Below, in pieces: positions 11,311 through 22,465 of a DNA stretch of 64,000 nucleotides; within the stretch, counting starts at the first letter, position 1, and each line of letters begins with the position of its first letter. Both the position numbers and the translations under genes were made by a program. This DNA comes from Macrothele yani (Eukaryota > Arthropoda > Arachnida > Araneae > Macrothelidae): positions 87,238,194 through 87,302,193 of the forward strand of contig CM077002.1 of NCBI GenBank assembly GCA_039090855.1. Reading direction: 5' to 3'. The notes beneath the pieces were generated by a model that saw only the letters and a program-made list of their open reading frames with translations, was not told the DNA's origin and made no database searches.

Positions 11311-12180
11311 AAAGTTTCATGTAAATAACACAAACAACTATGTATGATTCAGTCATTTTGTGAGTAAAATTATCATTATTATATTGGACTATTTATTTGT
11401 AGCATAGCATATAATAGTGAGTTAGTGACATATCTACTGAGCATGCGAAGTTGAGATTAGAGCTATTTGCTGTGTTTGGGTCCATACTGCAAAAAAAAAA
11501 AAAAAAGATCAAAGGGGGGGGGATCAAAGGAGTCTTTCTGGCTGTCGGAAAAAAAAAACAGAAAAGTTGAATGCCATGATGACAGCACTTTCAATAGGTT
11601 TCATCAGTGGTTTAGCTTTTTTCTCTTCCTTTTTTTTTTTTAATTTTCATTCCAGTTAATTGTAACTGCAGCTTGTGCTCATTTTGGCTTTTACCTTTAC
11701 TAGTAACTTGTTTTTCAGTGTTTACTTCCCTTTTTGTTTCTTCTTGCTTGATTCTTAATATATATAAAGATAAATTAAAATTTGGGGGTATATCATAATA
11801 TAATTTTATGAGCATAATTTACCAGCACTAATTAGGGCAAACTTTTGAATGTGATTTACATTAAGAAATAATAGGGCATTCAAAACAGTTGAATTATATA
11901 AAGAAATTGCATAAATTATTTTTTTCTTTTTAAATTTTACTCAGGTTTGGTTATTCATGGCTCTAGTTAGGAAAGTTAGGGATGTTATGCAAAACACAGG
12001 TGAGTGTAAATTAAGTACAACCTCCTGTAGCTTTAAAACTTGAGCTTATATCCCTCAGATCAGTATTTCCCCTCCTACCAGTAGATCTCTCTGTACAGTA
12101 CAACTGGATCACCCTGTGAAAGTAAACCAAGTTGGTGACTTCACCAAGTTGGTAAATATAATATTAGTGGAATTAAAGGA
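11311..12180. other. No recognisable feature
   Basis: AT-rich sequence with an A run (11493-11507), a G run (11514-11521) and a pyrimidine tract (about 11618-11641). No gene or element was recognised. Confidence 0.5.
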
Positions 12181-12184
12181 TTAA

Positions 12185-12430
12185 ACCATGTGTGAAATTA
12201 TAGAATAAATAAGCAACATTTATTCACAATTAAATAATTTATTTTAAGATCTATAGTTTTGTTGAGCCTTTATAGCTCGGCTTCATCAGGACAAAAGGAG
12301 CATAAATATTCATATGTGACATCATCAGGTAGTTGATGATCATGGATTTTGGTGAATTGTCTCCATGCAATTGAAAGAAATAGAGTAGGTGTCATGTTGT
12401 TGACAAGTCATAAAGAAAAGTCATGGAAAC
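12185..12430 (-). repeat. PLE terminal repeat, inverted copy with hammerhead-like motif
   Basis: This is the inverted partner of 13140-13375. On the minus strand it reads GTCCTGATGAAGCCGAG, a spacer, then GGCTCAACAAAAC, followed by the AT-rich tail TTAATTGTGAATAAATG. This layout (CTGATGA, stem II, then a near-GAAAC box) resembles the hammerhead ribozymes that sit in PLE terminal repeats. The GAAA box is degenerate here. Confidence 0.55.
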
Positions 12431-12512
12431 AAATTGGTGTTTTCTACACAAGTATATCGTGCAGTACATCTATGCGTTACAGAGGATTCCTTGCAGAAAA
12501 AGCTAGATTTTT

Positions 12513-12725
12513 GCCGCCGCAGTGGTCTAAGCACTGGCTTATGACTGTTCGGTTCTTCCAAGTGGGTTGGGTTCGAATCCCGGTGAGGCATGGATGTTGT
12601 GTTTGTCTTACGGCACTGGGTCTCTTCCTTAATTGGAACCAGTGACCCTAAATTAGGGACAGGCGACTGCTTATAGCCCATTGAGTTGCTCAATATGGTC
12701 AGTAAACACAAAAAAATAAAAAAAA
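12513..12725 (+). mobile_element. tRNA-headed SINE, copy 2
   Basis: GCCGCCGCAGTGGTCTAAG head, GGGTTCGAATCCCGG B box, then the shared body and an A-rich tail. It lies between the two inverted PLE terminal repeats. Confidence 0.88.
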
Positions 12726-12903
12726 GTTTGATTTTTTTTTAAAGAAATTGTAGCACACACAGGATATAGATTGTCCTTTTGTTGTAGACAAAGCTGTCCA
12801 GAAATTTAGGAACTTTCAAATGTTTAAATTTCAAAGTTATTTTGAAATCTATAAACAAGGCAAATTTTTATGGATCAAAAGACTACGTTGAAGACATAAC
12901 TAG

Positions 12904-13131
12904 GGAATTTATCAGATCGCTTGTGAATGTGGACTTTCATGTATAGGACAGATCCGTAGGGCTTTTAAGTTTTCATGTGAAGGAACACATGACTTACGTA
13001 TGGAACTGAAGAAGTCGTCTATAGCCCAACATTGTCATGAAAATAAACAGATTTTTTTTTTAAATGCTACGCTTATTGATAAACCTGATTTGACTATCAA
13101 GCTTAATATATTAGAAGCTTTCCACATATAG
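12904..13131 (+). pseudogene. PLE GIY-YIG endonuclease domain
   Basis: An uninterrupted frame ending at TAG reads GIYQIACECGLSCIGQIRRAF at the start and SSIAQHCHENKQIFF...IKLNILEAFHI at the end. This is the GIY-YIG nuclease fused to the C-terminus of Penelope-like reverse transcriptases. It nicks target DNA. The second box is CIG rather than YIG. No reverse transcriptase precedes it on the same strand; the unit at 5700-6750 is on the other strand. The matching terminal repeat follows at 13140. Confidence 0.8.
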
Positions 13132-13139
13132 TGCAACTG

Positions 13140-13375
13140 CTCATGGCTTGTCAACGACATGACATCTACTAGATTTCTTTCAAACACGTGGAAACAACTT
13201 GCCAAAAGCAGTGACTGTCAGAATGCTGATGATGTCACGATGATTTGAACGTTTGCACTCCATTTGTCCTAATGAAGCCAAGCCAAATGCTCAGTGAAAC
13301 TACAGTAGATTTAAAATCTTAAAATAAAATATTTAATTGTGAATAAACATTGCTTATTTAAAATATTCTATCTCT
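13140..13375 (+). repeat. PLE terminal repeat with hammerhead-like motif
   Basis: Downstream of the GIY-YIG frame it reads GTCCTAATGAAGCCAAGCC, a spacer, then GCTCAGTGAAACTAC (about 13268-13307). The tail TTAATTGTGAATAAACA matches the inverted copy at 12185-12430. The GAAAC box is intact, but the core CTGATGA has become CTAATGA, so self-cleavage would be impaired. Confidence 0.6.
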
Positions 13376-13534
13376 ACAGCCCAAGTATTGAAGTCATAAA
13401 ATATATTTGGGAATTACTTGGAGCAAAAACATAACGTACAAGAGCATTAACCAGAAAAGAAATCATGTGTTTCTTTGGAAAAATAATAAAATAACCGTTT
13501 GCAGTGGGTGTTTTTTTGGGGGTTTTTTAAGTAC

Positions 13535-13552
13535 CCCCCCCACACACACACA
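13535..13552. repeat. C-run and (CA)n microsatellite
   Basis: A C run followed by CACACACACA. A G run follows at 13565-13571. Confidence 0.7.
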
Positions 13553-13568
13553 CCTGTTTATTGAGGGG

Positions 13569-13739
13569 GGGTGTAAAAATCCTGCTTGATCTGCAGCATT
13601 TCCAATCGGTAGAAATTTTGTGTGTAGCTGGCTTGCAAAACTCCTAAAGCAGCAACTGCATCAATCTGCCGTACACCTGCATGTAACATGTCAACAGCCC
13701 TATTTCTGATGTCAATACTTAAACGTCGTCTGGACATCT
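13569..13739 (-). pseudogene. Tc1-like transposase N-terminal fragment
   Basis: The minus strand reads MSRRRLSIDIRNRAVDMLHAG followed by VRQIDAVAALGV, a helix-turn-helix DNA-binding start typical of Tc1-like transposases (R.L....R...+...G.....A..LGV). It then loses similarity near the (CA)n tract. No catalytic core is attached. Confidence 0.55.
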
Positions 13740-13844
13740 TTTCAAGTTAATCCTACTCTGAAGGAAATGCATTCAGCAAACTTGTAGTCCAAGCAGTGAG
13801 ACGACCTGTTTTCTACTTCTCGGAAGCTACTTTTATCGGAGCTT

Positions 13845-13849
13845 GCACG

Positions 13850-13880
<31 letters not shown>

Positions 13881-13881
13881 C
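13845..13881. repeat. (CA)n microsatellite
   Basis: GCACGCACGCGCGCACACAC grading into pure CA repeats. Confidence 0.9.
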
Positions 13882-14700
13882 GCATGATGTGTCATCATGA
13901 TGCTAATTTATGCAGATAACCTATCTCCTGTAGTCACTAAATATGCATATCACCATGTTTCCCTTTTGAAACCATAATATCCCAAATATCGCACGTAAAA
14001 GAGAATAGTACAATAATTAGAGCTATATAATAGTCAGAATTAGAACTACTAAGTGGAACATGAATTGTGTTTGAAGCCTATGAAAATAATGAAATGAATG
14101 CATGAATTGTTCATTTGTTTCATTATAACTTTTTGTGACCACCTATGAATTGAAACAGAAAAAGAACTTATACATTTTAGGAACTTGAAGTTAATGTTAT
14201 GTACAGAAATAGAGAGAAGAGCACAGCACATTGTCAGAGTACAACAACAAATGGCATTAATGAACAACCAATAGAAGAAAATATTTTTTTCTGGTTGGCC
14301 AAACAATGCAAAGGGTTACTCTTGAAATGAGTATATATGTATGAGTAGCAACAGAATTTAACCCAAGAAAGAACAAACTAGATTGGGTGGCTGTTTTCAT
14401 ATCTTATTTGCATACAAATTCTTGAAAAAGGTGTTTCAACATGCATAATCAATTGATTCTTACAATTATTTATATGCTACATACTGTTTGTTACACAATA
14501 GGACCCTCAAGTGGAAACTAAAAATTGCAGTTTCTAAGCACAAGATATAAACTAGGGACATTACACTAAACAAACTTCCTCAAATACTAAGACAACTATA
14601 ACTAAAAATTAAGTCTAAATTCGCAAACTAGTGAAAAAAAGATTAAGAACCAAATACACATGGGTTGAAAAAATACAAAGCAACTAACATACTAAAATAA
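13882..14700. other. No recognisable feature
   Basis: AT-rich sequence with no coding motif and no clear inverted ends. Confidence 0.5.
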
Positions 14701-14809
14701 AAGGCTCCTCTGTAAAAATACAGAAAAAATGATAAAGAAACGTAAACTGAGATATAAATACACAGATCTGCAGAAGAAACACAGATAGCCTTTAGCTACA
14801 CTTAAAAGA

Positions 14810-16780
14810 AAAATTAAAAACAAAGCTGTGAAAGTACTACTTGATTTATCTCCCAGCATTATTTCACCTCACATTTCTAATAATCTATCAGCTAAATTTC
14901 AGATGTGTCCGAAAAACTCGTAAATGAACAACACAACTGACTCAGTTTTATGTTGCAATACCTTAGATGTTAGTGGTATTAAAATGTCTACTTTATGTTC
15001 AGTTAAATATGAGCAACTGAATTTTCAAGAAAATTGCAACAGCCACAACGAAGCCAGTGAAATGGACTTGAGTCAAAACATAGTTTGTGAAGTCGTATAC
15101 CTTGTGAACAATAAATATACAGGGTGTCCGAGAATTATTGGACACAGTACAAAATTATGTAAAACAAAACATTAAACAGATAGAAAGAAACTGACTGTAC
15201 TAACTTACAATGTAACTACACAAGTTAATAAATTTCAATGTGAGATCCCTTGGTTGCTCGTAGTACGTCCAAGCGATACTCGATTTCATGCCATGTATTG
15301 GCAAGCATCTGAGGAGTTATGGAATTAATAGCAGCTGTGATACGTTGCTTCAGTTCCTGCAAATCAGTACAAGGCGTCTGATAGGCACGATCCTTCACAT
15401 AACCCCACATGAAATAATCCAATGGAGTTTGATCTGGGGAGCGAGGAGCTACAGAATGGGACCACCATGCCCAATCCATCTGTTGGGGAAATGCTCATTT
15501 AGGCACTTACGTACACACATTGACCAATGCGAAGGCATGCAGTCTTGTTGGAAAACGACGTCATATCTTTTGATCTGGGGTATAGGGAAATTTTCTAACA
15601 TATCCAAGTAAATGTCACCATTTATGGTTTTTTCACAGAAGAAAGGGCCAATTACTTCTCTTTTTTATAGGGCGCACCACACATTAACTTTTGGAGAATC
15701 ACGTTCCAGTTCAATAGCAGCATGAGGCGGTTCACTGCCCCATATCCAAACAAAACATAGTTTACAAAGTGAAACAATACCTCATACATGAAATGTGGAT
15801 TAATCACTAAAAATTACAGTACTGAGAAAGTTTTTATCGTTTTCCACTTGATTCAGCATATCCACAGCAAAATCGTATTGCAGAGTGTGATTATTTGCAT
15901 GCATCTTTTGCACTATTTGAATTTTATAAGCATGAAACTAATTTCTTGTGCAAGATATCGTGAACTGTCTATTTTGGAATGCACAGTTCTCTGCTTGCTT
16001 TATGAACGGATTTCCTGGGGCTTCGTCGGAAACTTTCATAGCTTGGTCAACCATCTCACCTCTGACGCTAGGCCTACCGGTTCCTCCACGATGTTCCACA
16101 TTGCCAGTTTCTTTAAACTGTTTCATTCACCGCTTAGTTGAATTTGTTGACGGAGGATTACAACCATACTCTAAATGGTACCGTCTTTTAACTTTAATGA
16201 CAGACTTTAATTCCGCAAACCATAACACACACATTGCCTTCTGCTGAATGGATGACATGACTACGGATTGCGCATTTCTCATAAATTCCTCATCAGGCCA
16301 CACCTAGCGCCATCTATCGGATTCTGGGAGTAACAATTCTGCAATACAAAAATAAAGGAACCGTGTTAGTAATATGTGACATAGAAAAACAAACAATGCT
16401 CATAGTTGTTGGTTTTTTTTGTACATAATTTTGTAATGTGTTTAATAATTCTTGGACACTCTGTATAATGGTGAGAGATTGTGTTGCACTAGTAACTGTG
16501 ATAGAAATGCTTTCTTTTTTATAACATTACTTTCCTAACAAAGTCATCCCTTATAAAGCTTCAACAAAAATAAGTGATAGTAAAATAACTATTAGGAACA
16601 AGAAAAGTTTTGTGAAGGGGCCTTCATATGATGAAAATGATATTTTATGATATGATGAAAAGGATTTTTTAAGTTAGCTAAGAACTTCATTTATTTACCC
16701 CCAAATTTTTGTAGACTAGGTAACAAGACTGTATACAACAGATTATCATGGCAGCTTTAAGATAAGCATTACCGTGCGTC
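14810..16780 (+). pseudogene. Unclassified coding relic split by a mariner
   Basis: An open frame (VKVLLDLSPSIISPHISNNL, one stop, then MNNTTDSVLCCNTLDVSGIK...EVVYLVNNKY) runs to 15119, where the mariner begins. If the mariner and one TA are removed, the frame continues 26 codons (NGERLCCTSNCDRNAFFFIT). Similar-looking peptide then continues in a shifted frame (NKVIPYKASTKISDSKITI...YTTDYHGSFKISITVRPSY) towards 16790. I do not recognise the protein. Lying just inside the AACGTT repeats, it could be a remnant of the large element's own gene. This is inference only. Confidence 0.35.
15120..16463 (-). mobile_element. Mariner-like element, copy 1 (DD41D-like)
   Basis: The ends CAGGGTGTCCGAGAATTATT and (complemented) CAGAGTGTCCAAGAATTATT are flanked by TA (15118-15119 and 16464-16465). 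Decayed transposase lies on the minus strand: MKQFKETGNVEHRGGTGRPS (HTH region, ~16126), an ERDSPKVNVWC region (~15700), a catalytic QDG motif (~15550) and RSPDQTPLDYFMWGYVKD (15440-15390). The latter two blocks are separated by about 41 residues, as in rosa-type DD41D mariners. SPDL has become SPDQ, and several frame changes are present. Confidence 0.88.
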
Positions 16781-16808
16781 CCTCTTATGGAGCACAAACA
16801 TTGCTAAA

Positions 16809-16907
16809 ACGGTTTTGCTACGTTATGGAAACGTCGTTTAAACGGTTTTGCTACGTTATGGAAACGTCGTTTAAACGGTTTTGCTACGTTATGGAAACGT
16901 TTGTTTT
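16809..16907 (+). repeat. 33-bp tandem repeat, 3 copies
   Basis: The unit AAACGGTTTTGCTACGTTAT plus 13 bases is repeated three times almost perfectly. It carries the ACGTT/AACGTC motifs found at both ends of the large element, so it is probably part of its subterminal repeat zone, cut off from the rest by the insertion at 16938. Confidence 0.9.
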
Positions 16908-17989
16908 CAATGTAATATGCAAAGTAAAAGATTTGAAGAGTGATCCGTATCAACTCAACACAATTTGAAGGCATTTTTTATCTCACCATCTCAGATTTTA
17001 ATGAAATTTGGTACATAGGTGGCCTCTATATAGATTAAGAAAAATATCAAATTTCATCGTCATATAGCCATCGGTTTTGAAAATACAGCTATATAAAATG
17101 TCCAAAAACACCCCAAAATCAGAAGATTGATATGTTTTTAAATTATGATTGCAGCTCCCCTAATTAAGATAGAGAGATGGGAAAGGCATCTTTTTGTAGT
17201 ATTTTTTATGCTCTTTTATTTGATGTACAACAAACACCATAGGGGTTAAGATTTTTAAAAAATTTAAATTTTAAAATTAAAATTTTGAATTTTTCAAAAT
17301 GCGACACTCCAAAAAATTTGAATTTTTTTTAAAACAATCTATATGTTTGGTATTTGATTACGTGAGTTGTAACTTGGGATGATAATGGGTTTACTTAAAA
17401 AGCTATATTCAAATTTAGCCTAACACAAGAGTTTAATGAAAAAAAAAATGAAAAAAACATGTAAACTGAAAATAAATTTGGGCTAAATCTCAAAAAAGTT
17501 TCATTAATAACAATAGATATAGTATTTTTGTTATTTAAAACTATTTATTTAAACAATGTTTTATTTTTAATTGCTTTGTTTAAAATCTGAGACTACATGG
17601 GTTTAAAAATTTTATTAATTTCATTATTCAGAATTTGTAATAATTCACAATTCAATAAAAAAATAAACAGACTTTAAAAAGTAATTTCAATTACTGCTCA
17701 AGAAACACAAAGAAACACATCAAAATAATAATAACATATGGCATTGAATTGTTTACATGTATGCAAATTATATTCCTAATCTTAAACTTAGATCGTCACT
17801 TAAAGCAGAATCTCCTAAAATTAAAAAAAAAAGTTGCATCATTGTTTTGAAGTGAAATCATACGTGTAGATCCTTGATATAGTCTTTAAAAGCTTCAGTA
17901 GTTTGGTGTATTTCTGTTTCAGAGAGATTGTAGAGTCTTCCTTTCGGAGTCAAAGGATTTACTTTACACAAGACGTAACTTACAGGAAG

Positions 17990-20333
17990 CTATAATACAT
18001 CTTGTGGGCTAGGGTAGGAAAAGGATGTAGATGGACCAGCTGGATGTAAAAATGAGACCTTCACTTCATTCTCACTCTCTTCTTTTGGTAGAACATATGC
18101 TACCCACCAGTTGTTTTCATAGATTATGGTTATGTAACCACTAATTTCTGTTATTTGCAGTCTGTCTTGTAATGCTGATACTTTTTCAGTAGCTGACTCG
18201 TTTGATTCTGAGAACATCTTCACTTTTATTTTTGAATTACTCAATGGGATAGGAATAAAAGCATGAAGTTTCTGGGTACCTTGTATTGTTAGAGACTTGC
18301 TTAGGCGATTTTCCAAAAATTGGTCTGTTTCTATGTATTCTTCTTGACTTACATATGTAAAGTTTGCCCCAAAAATGTTCTGAATTGCCCATTCGTACAA
18401 CTGAAATGGTGTTTGAATTTGATTCTCGTAAGGGCGTTGTAAGCTGGCTCGGGCAGCTAACCTTTTCACCGTTCCACCAAAGCCATCACATGGCCCCTTC
18501 CCGTGTGCTGTTGCTAAAAAATGCCATTCAGCATCAATGTTGAAGTCATCTTGATGGAAACATAAAAGTTTGTGAAAAAATTTCCGATTTTTGCACTGGG
18601 CTGCAGACCCGTCAGAGAAATAGTACATTTTTTTGACGCTGTTGTCACCAAACTTACTTTTCAAGAAGTTAATAAGGTTTTTTTTTTGGAAGCAGTACAG
18701 TGTAATTATGTTGTGCTCTAAACATTCAGAAATTACTACAAAACTTGCATGTTCAGTCTTTTCTGTTTTGTAATAGATGACAAATGGGTGGACTGTGGCT
18801 TGCCCACTGGTCCAGTGATAGCTCTGGGCTTCATCTTGAAGAAGAAAACTATAATTTTTAGCAAAATCACAAATGATGAGAAATTCTGAGTCCTTGAGGT
18901 TTTCCTTAGTACTACTATTCATAAAAGAGCTTTGCTGCTTAGCAATGAAGTCATGTCTGACCAAAGCAGACAGTTTTTCGCAAAACAAATCAATAAAATT
19001 TGAAGTTGATTTTTCTAATGTCTCCAAGTTGCATCTATCAACTGTAATCCATTGGCAAAAAGTTAGTTTTTCAACCAAGTTCTCAAAACCGTGTTCCCAG
19101 AACAGGTGGGACACTTCCTCAAATGACAATCTATGGAAGCAGGGTTGCATAATACTCTTGCAGGACAATGTTTGTAGGAAGATAATTGTCCATTCATTAG
19201 TGAACCAATTCTTGCATTTTCCATCATCAGTTTTACATTTTGGTGTGTGGTGCAAACACATACCGTATGAGTACCACTAGACCCTACCAGGACACGGTTT
19301 TTTGGTCTGAGCTCTGCGAATTTGGAAAAACTGACTTTCGTGCTTGCAAATTGTCAAATTACATAAAATCAGCCTGTTTGACAATTAAACTTTATCTCCG
19401 TTTTCAGTCCTAACAGAAATACAATCTTTCATTCCAGGTAAAACCCGACTAATTTCATCACTTTGGTAAAAGGATCGTACTACAACTACTTCAGAAGAGA
19501 GAGACTTACCTGGTTTTCTATTAAGGCTTTCCAAAATTCCTTTCTCCTTCAGAATTTTTTTTTTATTGTCTTACCATATAATTAGGAGCATTGAATTCTT
19601 TCATGATTTTCCTAACACTCCATGACTCTGGTAAGCAAGTCAAAATCATCAACTGTTTATCTCTAGTGCAGTTAGAAAAATTACTTTTAAGATTGTCCAT
19701 AAGAGAGTCGTGAAGTATTTCATCCTCGTCATCAGATGATTCTTGAATATTTGTAAAAAGCTTCCGTACCGCCCTGGTGGCGCAGTGGTCTAAGGCGCTG
19801 GCCTCTGATCATTCGTCCGTAAGGGGTCCGGGTTCGAATCCCGGTCAGGCATGGTTGTTGTGTTTGTCTTACGGCACTGGCTCTCTCCCTTCCCTGGAAC
19901 CAGTGACCCTAAATTAGGGATGGGCGACTGCTTATAGCCCATTGAGTTGCTCACGGTGGTCGTTAAACCTCCAATCAAAAAAAAAAAAAAAAGCTTCTGT
20001 TTCATAGCAGAACTGATTTTTTGAATTTTGGTTGAAGCATAACATTTAGATTTTAGCTTTTTCTTATTGACAGCTGATTCACCCAATTCATGGAGTGAAT
20101 GAAGTATTCAGTGTTTCAATTACTTGTCACATAGATGCAAAATTTTCGTCCATTTTCTCATCAGCACAGGTTTCATTTGCTTCTTGACTAATTATTAAAG
20201 TTTTCAGCTGCTTTCTGCAAGAATCACAAATTTTAGTCTCCTTTGATAAGTCATCAAAATTTTCCAACATCCAGTCTGTCACATTTCTATATGGATTGAA
20301 ACATTGTATTAATGCATATCTTGTACTTTCCAT
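17990..20333 (-). pseudogene. Unusual transposase-like protein, copy 1
   Basis: Start MESTRYALIQCFNPY (20333) is followed by CDSCRKQL, a zinc-binding-like pair. After the SINE at 19765 it continues LMDNLKSNFSNCTRDKQLMIL...PESWSVRKIMKEF (~19700-19600). Further on are FSKFAELRPKNRVLVGSSGTHTVCVC (~19330-19250), then CHLRKCPTC. The largest open frame (19261-17990) carries ICDFAKNYSFLLQDEAQSYHW, YYFSDGSAAQCKNRKF and HGKGPCDGFGGTVKRLAAR. These three Asp-containing blocks look like a DDE/DDD nuclease core. The region before about 19080 is in the +1 frame, so the first ~60 residues of the longest frame are not the real protein. Similar proteins are widespread in invertebrate genomes; I know no settled superfamily name. 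The C-terminus (GYITIIYENNWWVAYVL, HPAGPSTSF) is also conserved in copy 2. Confidence 0.8.
19765..19987 (+). mobile_element. tRNA-headed SINE, copy 3 (best preserved)
   Basis: A box TGGCGCAGTGG (19778-19788), B box GGTTCGAATCC, the shared body and an A tail, flanked by a 10-bp target duplication AAAAAGCTTC (19755-19764 and 19988-19997). It is inserted in the transposase gene of copy 1. Confidence 0.95.
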
Positions 20334-20534
20334 TGTTGATTATTTGTGCATAAAATGTAAAATTCAAATAGTAAAATAATTGCCTCCCATTACCTGTTCT
20401 TTTTATTTTTCCTAAAAAAATCCTGCACAGCTTCAATTTATAAAAGTCTAGTTTCAAAACTGAAAAGGATGTACTTTATTCAATTTAAAGTTTTCAACCA
20501 CAAAAGTTTTCAAACACATATCACTTTCACTGCA

Positions 20535-20614
20535 AGAAACACATATGATCACCATCAAAACCTAAAGCAGACTGAGAAACACATCTGATCACCATCAAAA
20601 CCTAAAGCAGACTG
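20535..20614. repeat. 40-bp tandem duplication
   Basis: AGAAACACATATGATCACCA... is repeated once, directly adjacent, with one change. It lies upstream of the copy 1 transposase start. Confidence 0.9.
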
Positions 20615-21734
20615 AGGTCTGCAAGGTAGGAATGCAAGTTGCTGCTTGTTGGGTCTTGTTACCAATGATCTAAACAACAGAATCAGTTTTTTAAGTCGGA
20701 ACATGCAGAGTTTTGTCCAAAACAAAATGTAGAATACAGTATAACTGCACAGTCTTTATTTTTTTATATTGTATTGGGAATTATTACAAATTCTGAATAA
20801 TGAAATTAATAAAATTTTCAAGCCCATGTAGTCTCAGATTTTAAACAAATTAATTAAAAATAAAACATTGTTTAAATAAATGGTTTTAAATAACAAAAAT
20901 ACTATATCTATTGTTATTAATGAAACTTTTTAAAGATTTAGCACAAATTTATTTTCAGATTACATGTTTTTTTATTTATTATTTTTTTTTTTCATTAAAC
21001 TCTTGTTAGGCTAAATTTGAATATAGCTTTTTAAGTAAACCCATTATCATCCCAAGTTACAACTCATGTAATCAAATGCCAAACATATAAAGATTGTTTT
21101 AAAAAATTTGGAATTTTTTGGAGCGTCATATTTTGGAAAATTCACAATTTTAATTTGAATTTTAAAATTTGAATTTTTTTAAACATTAACCCCTATGGTG
21201 TTGTACATCAAATAAAATAGCATAAACAATACTACAAAAAGATACCTTTCCCATCTCTCTATCTTAATTAGGGGAGCTGCAATCACAGTTTAAAAACCCA
21301 TCAATCTTCCGATTTTGGGGTGTTTTTAATACTTTTTATAGCTGTATTTCAAAACCGGTGGATATATGACGATGAAATTTGGTATTTTTCTTAATCTATA
21401 TAGAGGCCACCTATGTACCAAATTTCATTAAAATCTGAGATGGTCAAGTCAAGTCGTTGTGTTGAGTCTATACGGAATGACCCAAGAACGAAATAGAAAC
21501 GTTGTTCTAACGTTTTGCAACGGCACACGTAAAGCCAAAAAAAAAGTCTTGAAACTGGAATATAACCTTCGATAAAACGTTGTGGTAACGTTTTTTGCGA
21601 CGTTTGACGTAATACACATAGGACAGCAACGTTTAATAGCGGAAATTTAGACGTTGATTAACCGTTGCTGTTACATTTACTAAACGTAATACAGAAAGGA
21701 AAAATATGTTGTAAAATCAAAAATAAAACATCGC

Positions 21735-21963
21735 TAAACGGTTGTTAAAACCGTTTCTCAACGTAATAAAGACGGAATATGACGTTTAAATAACGTCATT
21801 CAAACGTTGCTAAACAGTTGTTAAAACCGTTTCTCAACGTAATAAGGGAAGGAATATGACGTTTAAATAACGTCATTCAAACGTTGATAAACGGTTGTTA
21901 AAACCGTTTCTAAACGTCATAATGAAAGGAATATGACGTTTAAATAACGTCATTTAAACATCT
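21735..21963. repeat. 76-bp subterminal repeat, 3 copies, palindromic
   Basis: Copies start at 21735, 21811 and 21888. Each holds two near-palindromes, AAACGGTTGTTAAAACCGTTT-like and ATGACGTT-TAAAT-AACGTCAT. They lie within 400 bp of the right end of the large element and could be transposase binding sites. Confidence 0.88.
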
Positions 21964-22465
21964 TAAAAACAGTGCGACAACGTTATAACAACGGTTGAAA
22001 AACCATTGAATCAACGAGACGTATTAGCGCTTTATAAACGTAATATTTTGACGTTTTTTCAACGTCTCGCCGAACTGGTTTTAAAACGTTTTACAAACGT
22101 TTTTGAGCTACTTGGGATCACCCTGGAATGTCCACTGCTTCCTGTGCACTAAGTTACTGGCTGGATGTCAAGTCACACCTGTTCCACTTTCTCAAGAGCC
22201 ACTCGTTCACAGTTGCCAATTTGCGCACCATGGGAGAACGCAATCTCCGACAAGTTCTCACCCAGCTTGGAGCCTCTCACCCCTCTATCCAGCATATTTG
22301 GTAGACCTCCGTGCTCTTCTGGAACCTCGAGCCCAGCAGACCATTTTACGACTTCGTCTCCAGCACTTGTCTCCCAAAGACTGCTCTTTTGAGTTTTTGT
22401 CTTCGTTAGAAGATTAGCGCCGTTCTTCTCATCGACTCCGTGTACTGCGTCTGCCTGACGGTCAT

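Larger units (their letters stand above)
16938..21483. mobile_element. 4.5-kb transposon with ~0.7-kb inverted repeats
   Basis: The left arm (16938-17655) and right arm (20770-21483) are inverted copies. The outer end on the right, read inward, is GGGTCATTCCGTATAGACTC; the left end is the diverged GAGTGATCCGTATCAACTC. Shared internal landmarks are CTCAACACAA, AAATTTGGTACATAGGTGGC, AGATAGAGAGATGGGAAAGG and CAACACCATAGGGGTTA. Between the arms lies one gene on the minus strand. The element sits inside the AACGTT repeat zone. The target duplication is unclear and short if present. Confidence 0.88.
1230..22116. mobile_element. Large TIR element (or nest) inserted in the Tx1 LINE
   Basis: The left end is CCCAAGTAGC (1230-1239) and the right end is its exact complement, GCTACTTGGG (22107-22116). 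The flanks are AT on both sides (1228-1229 and 22117-22118), which suggests a 2-bp target duplication. Removing the block joins the LINE in frame. Both termini share dispersed AACGTT/AAACGTTT motifs: 1241-1400 on the left, 16790-16910 and 21490-22100 on the right. The interior is full of other transposons, so the original element may be much shorter than 20.9 kb. No protein can be assigned to it with confidence. A 2-bp AT duplication is known for ISL2EU-type elements, but I see no supporting gene. Confidence 0.75.

Noticed and set aside
16809..16907. CRISPR-like regular repeats
   Set aside because: The units are directly adjacent 33-bp tandem repeats without spacers, in an animal genome.
19080..19261. 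First ~60 residues of the 423-codon frame as a real N-terminus
   Set aside because: The conserved family sequence (SSGTHTVCVC, CHLRKCPTC) is in a different frame here.
19765..19860. tRNA gene-like cloverleaf with good A and B boxes
   Set aside because: It is the head of a SINE: it is followed by a conserved body, an A tail and a target duplication, and recurs five times.
1230..22116. A giant Maverick-like or virus-derived element
   Set aside because: No polymerase, integrase, packaging ATPase or capsid motif was seen; the interior is explained by smaller transposons.
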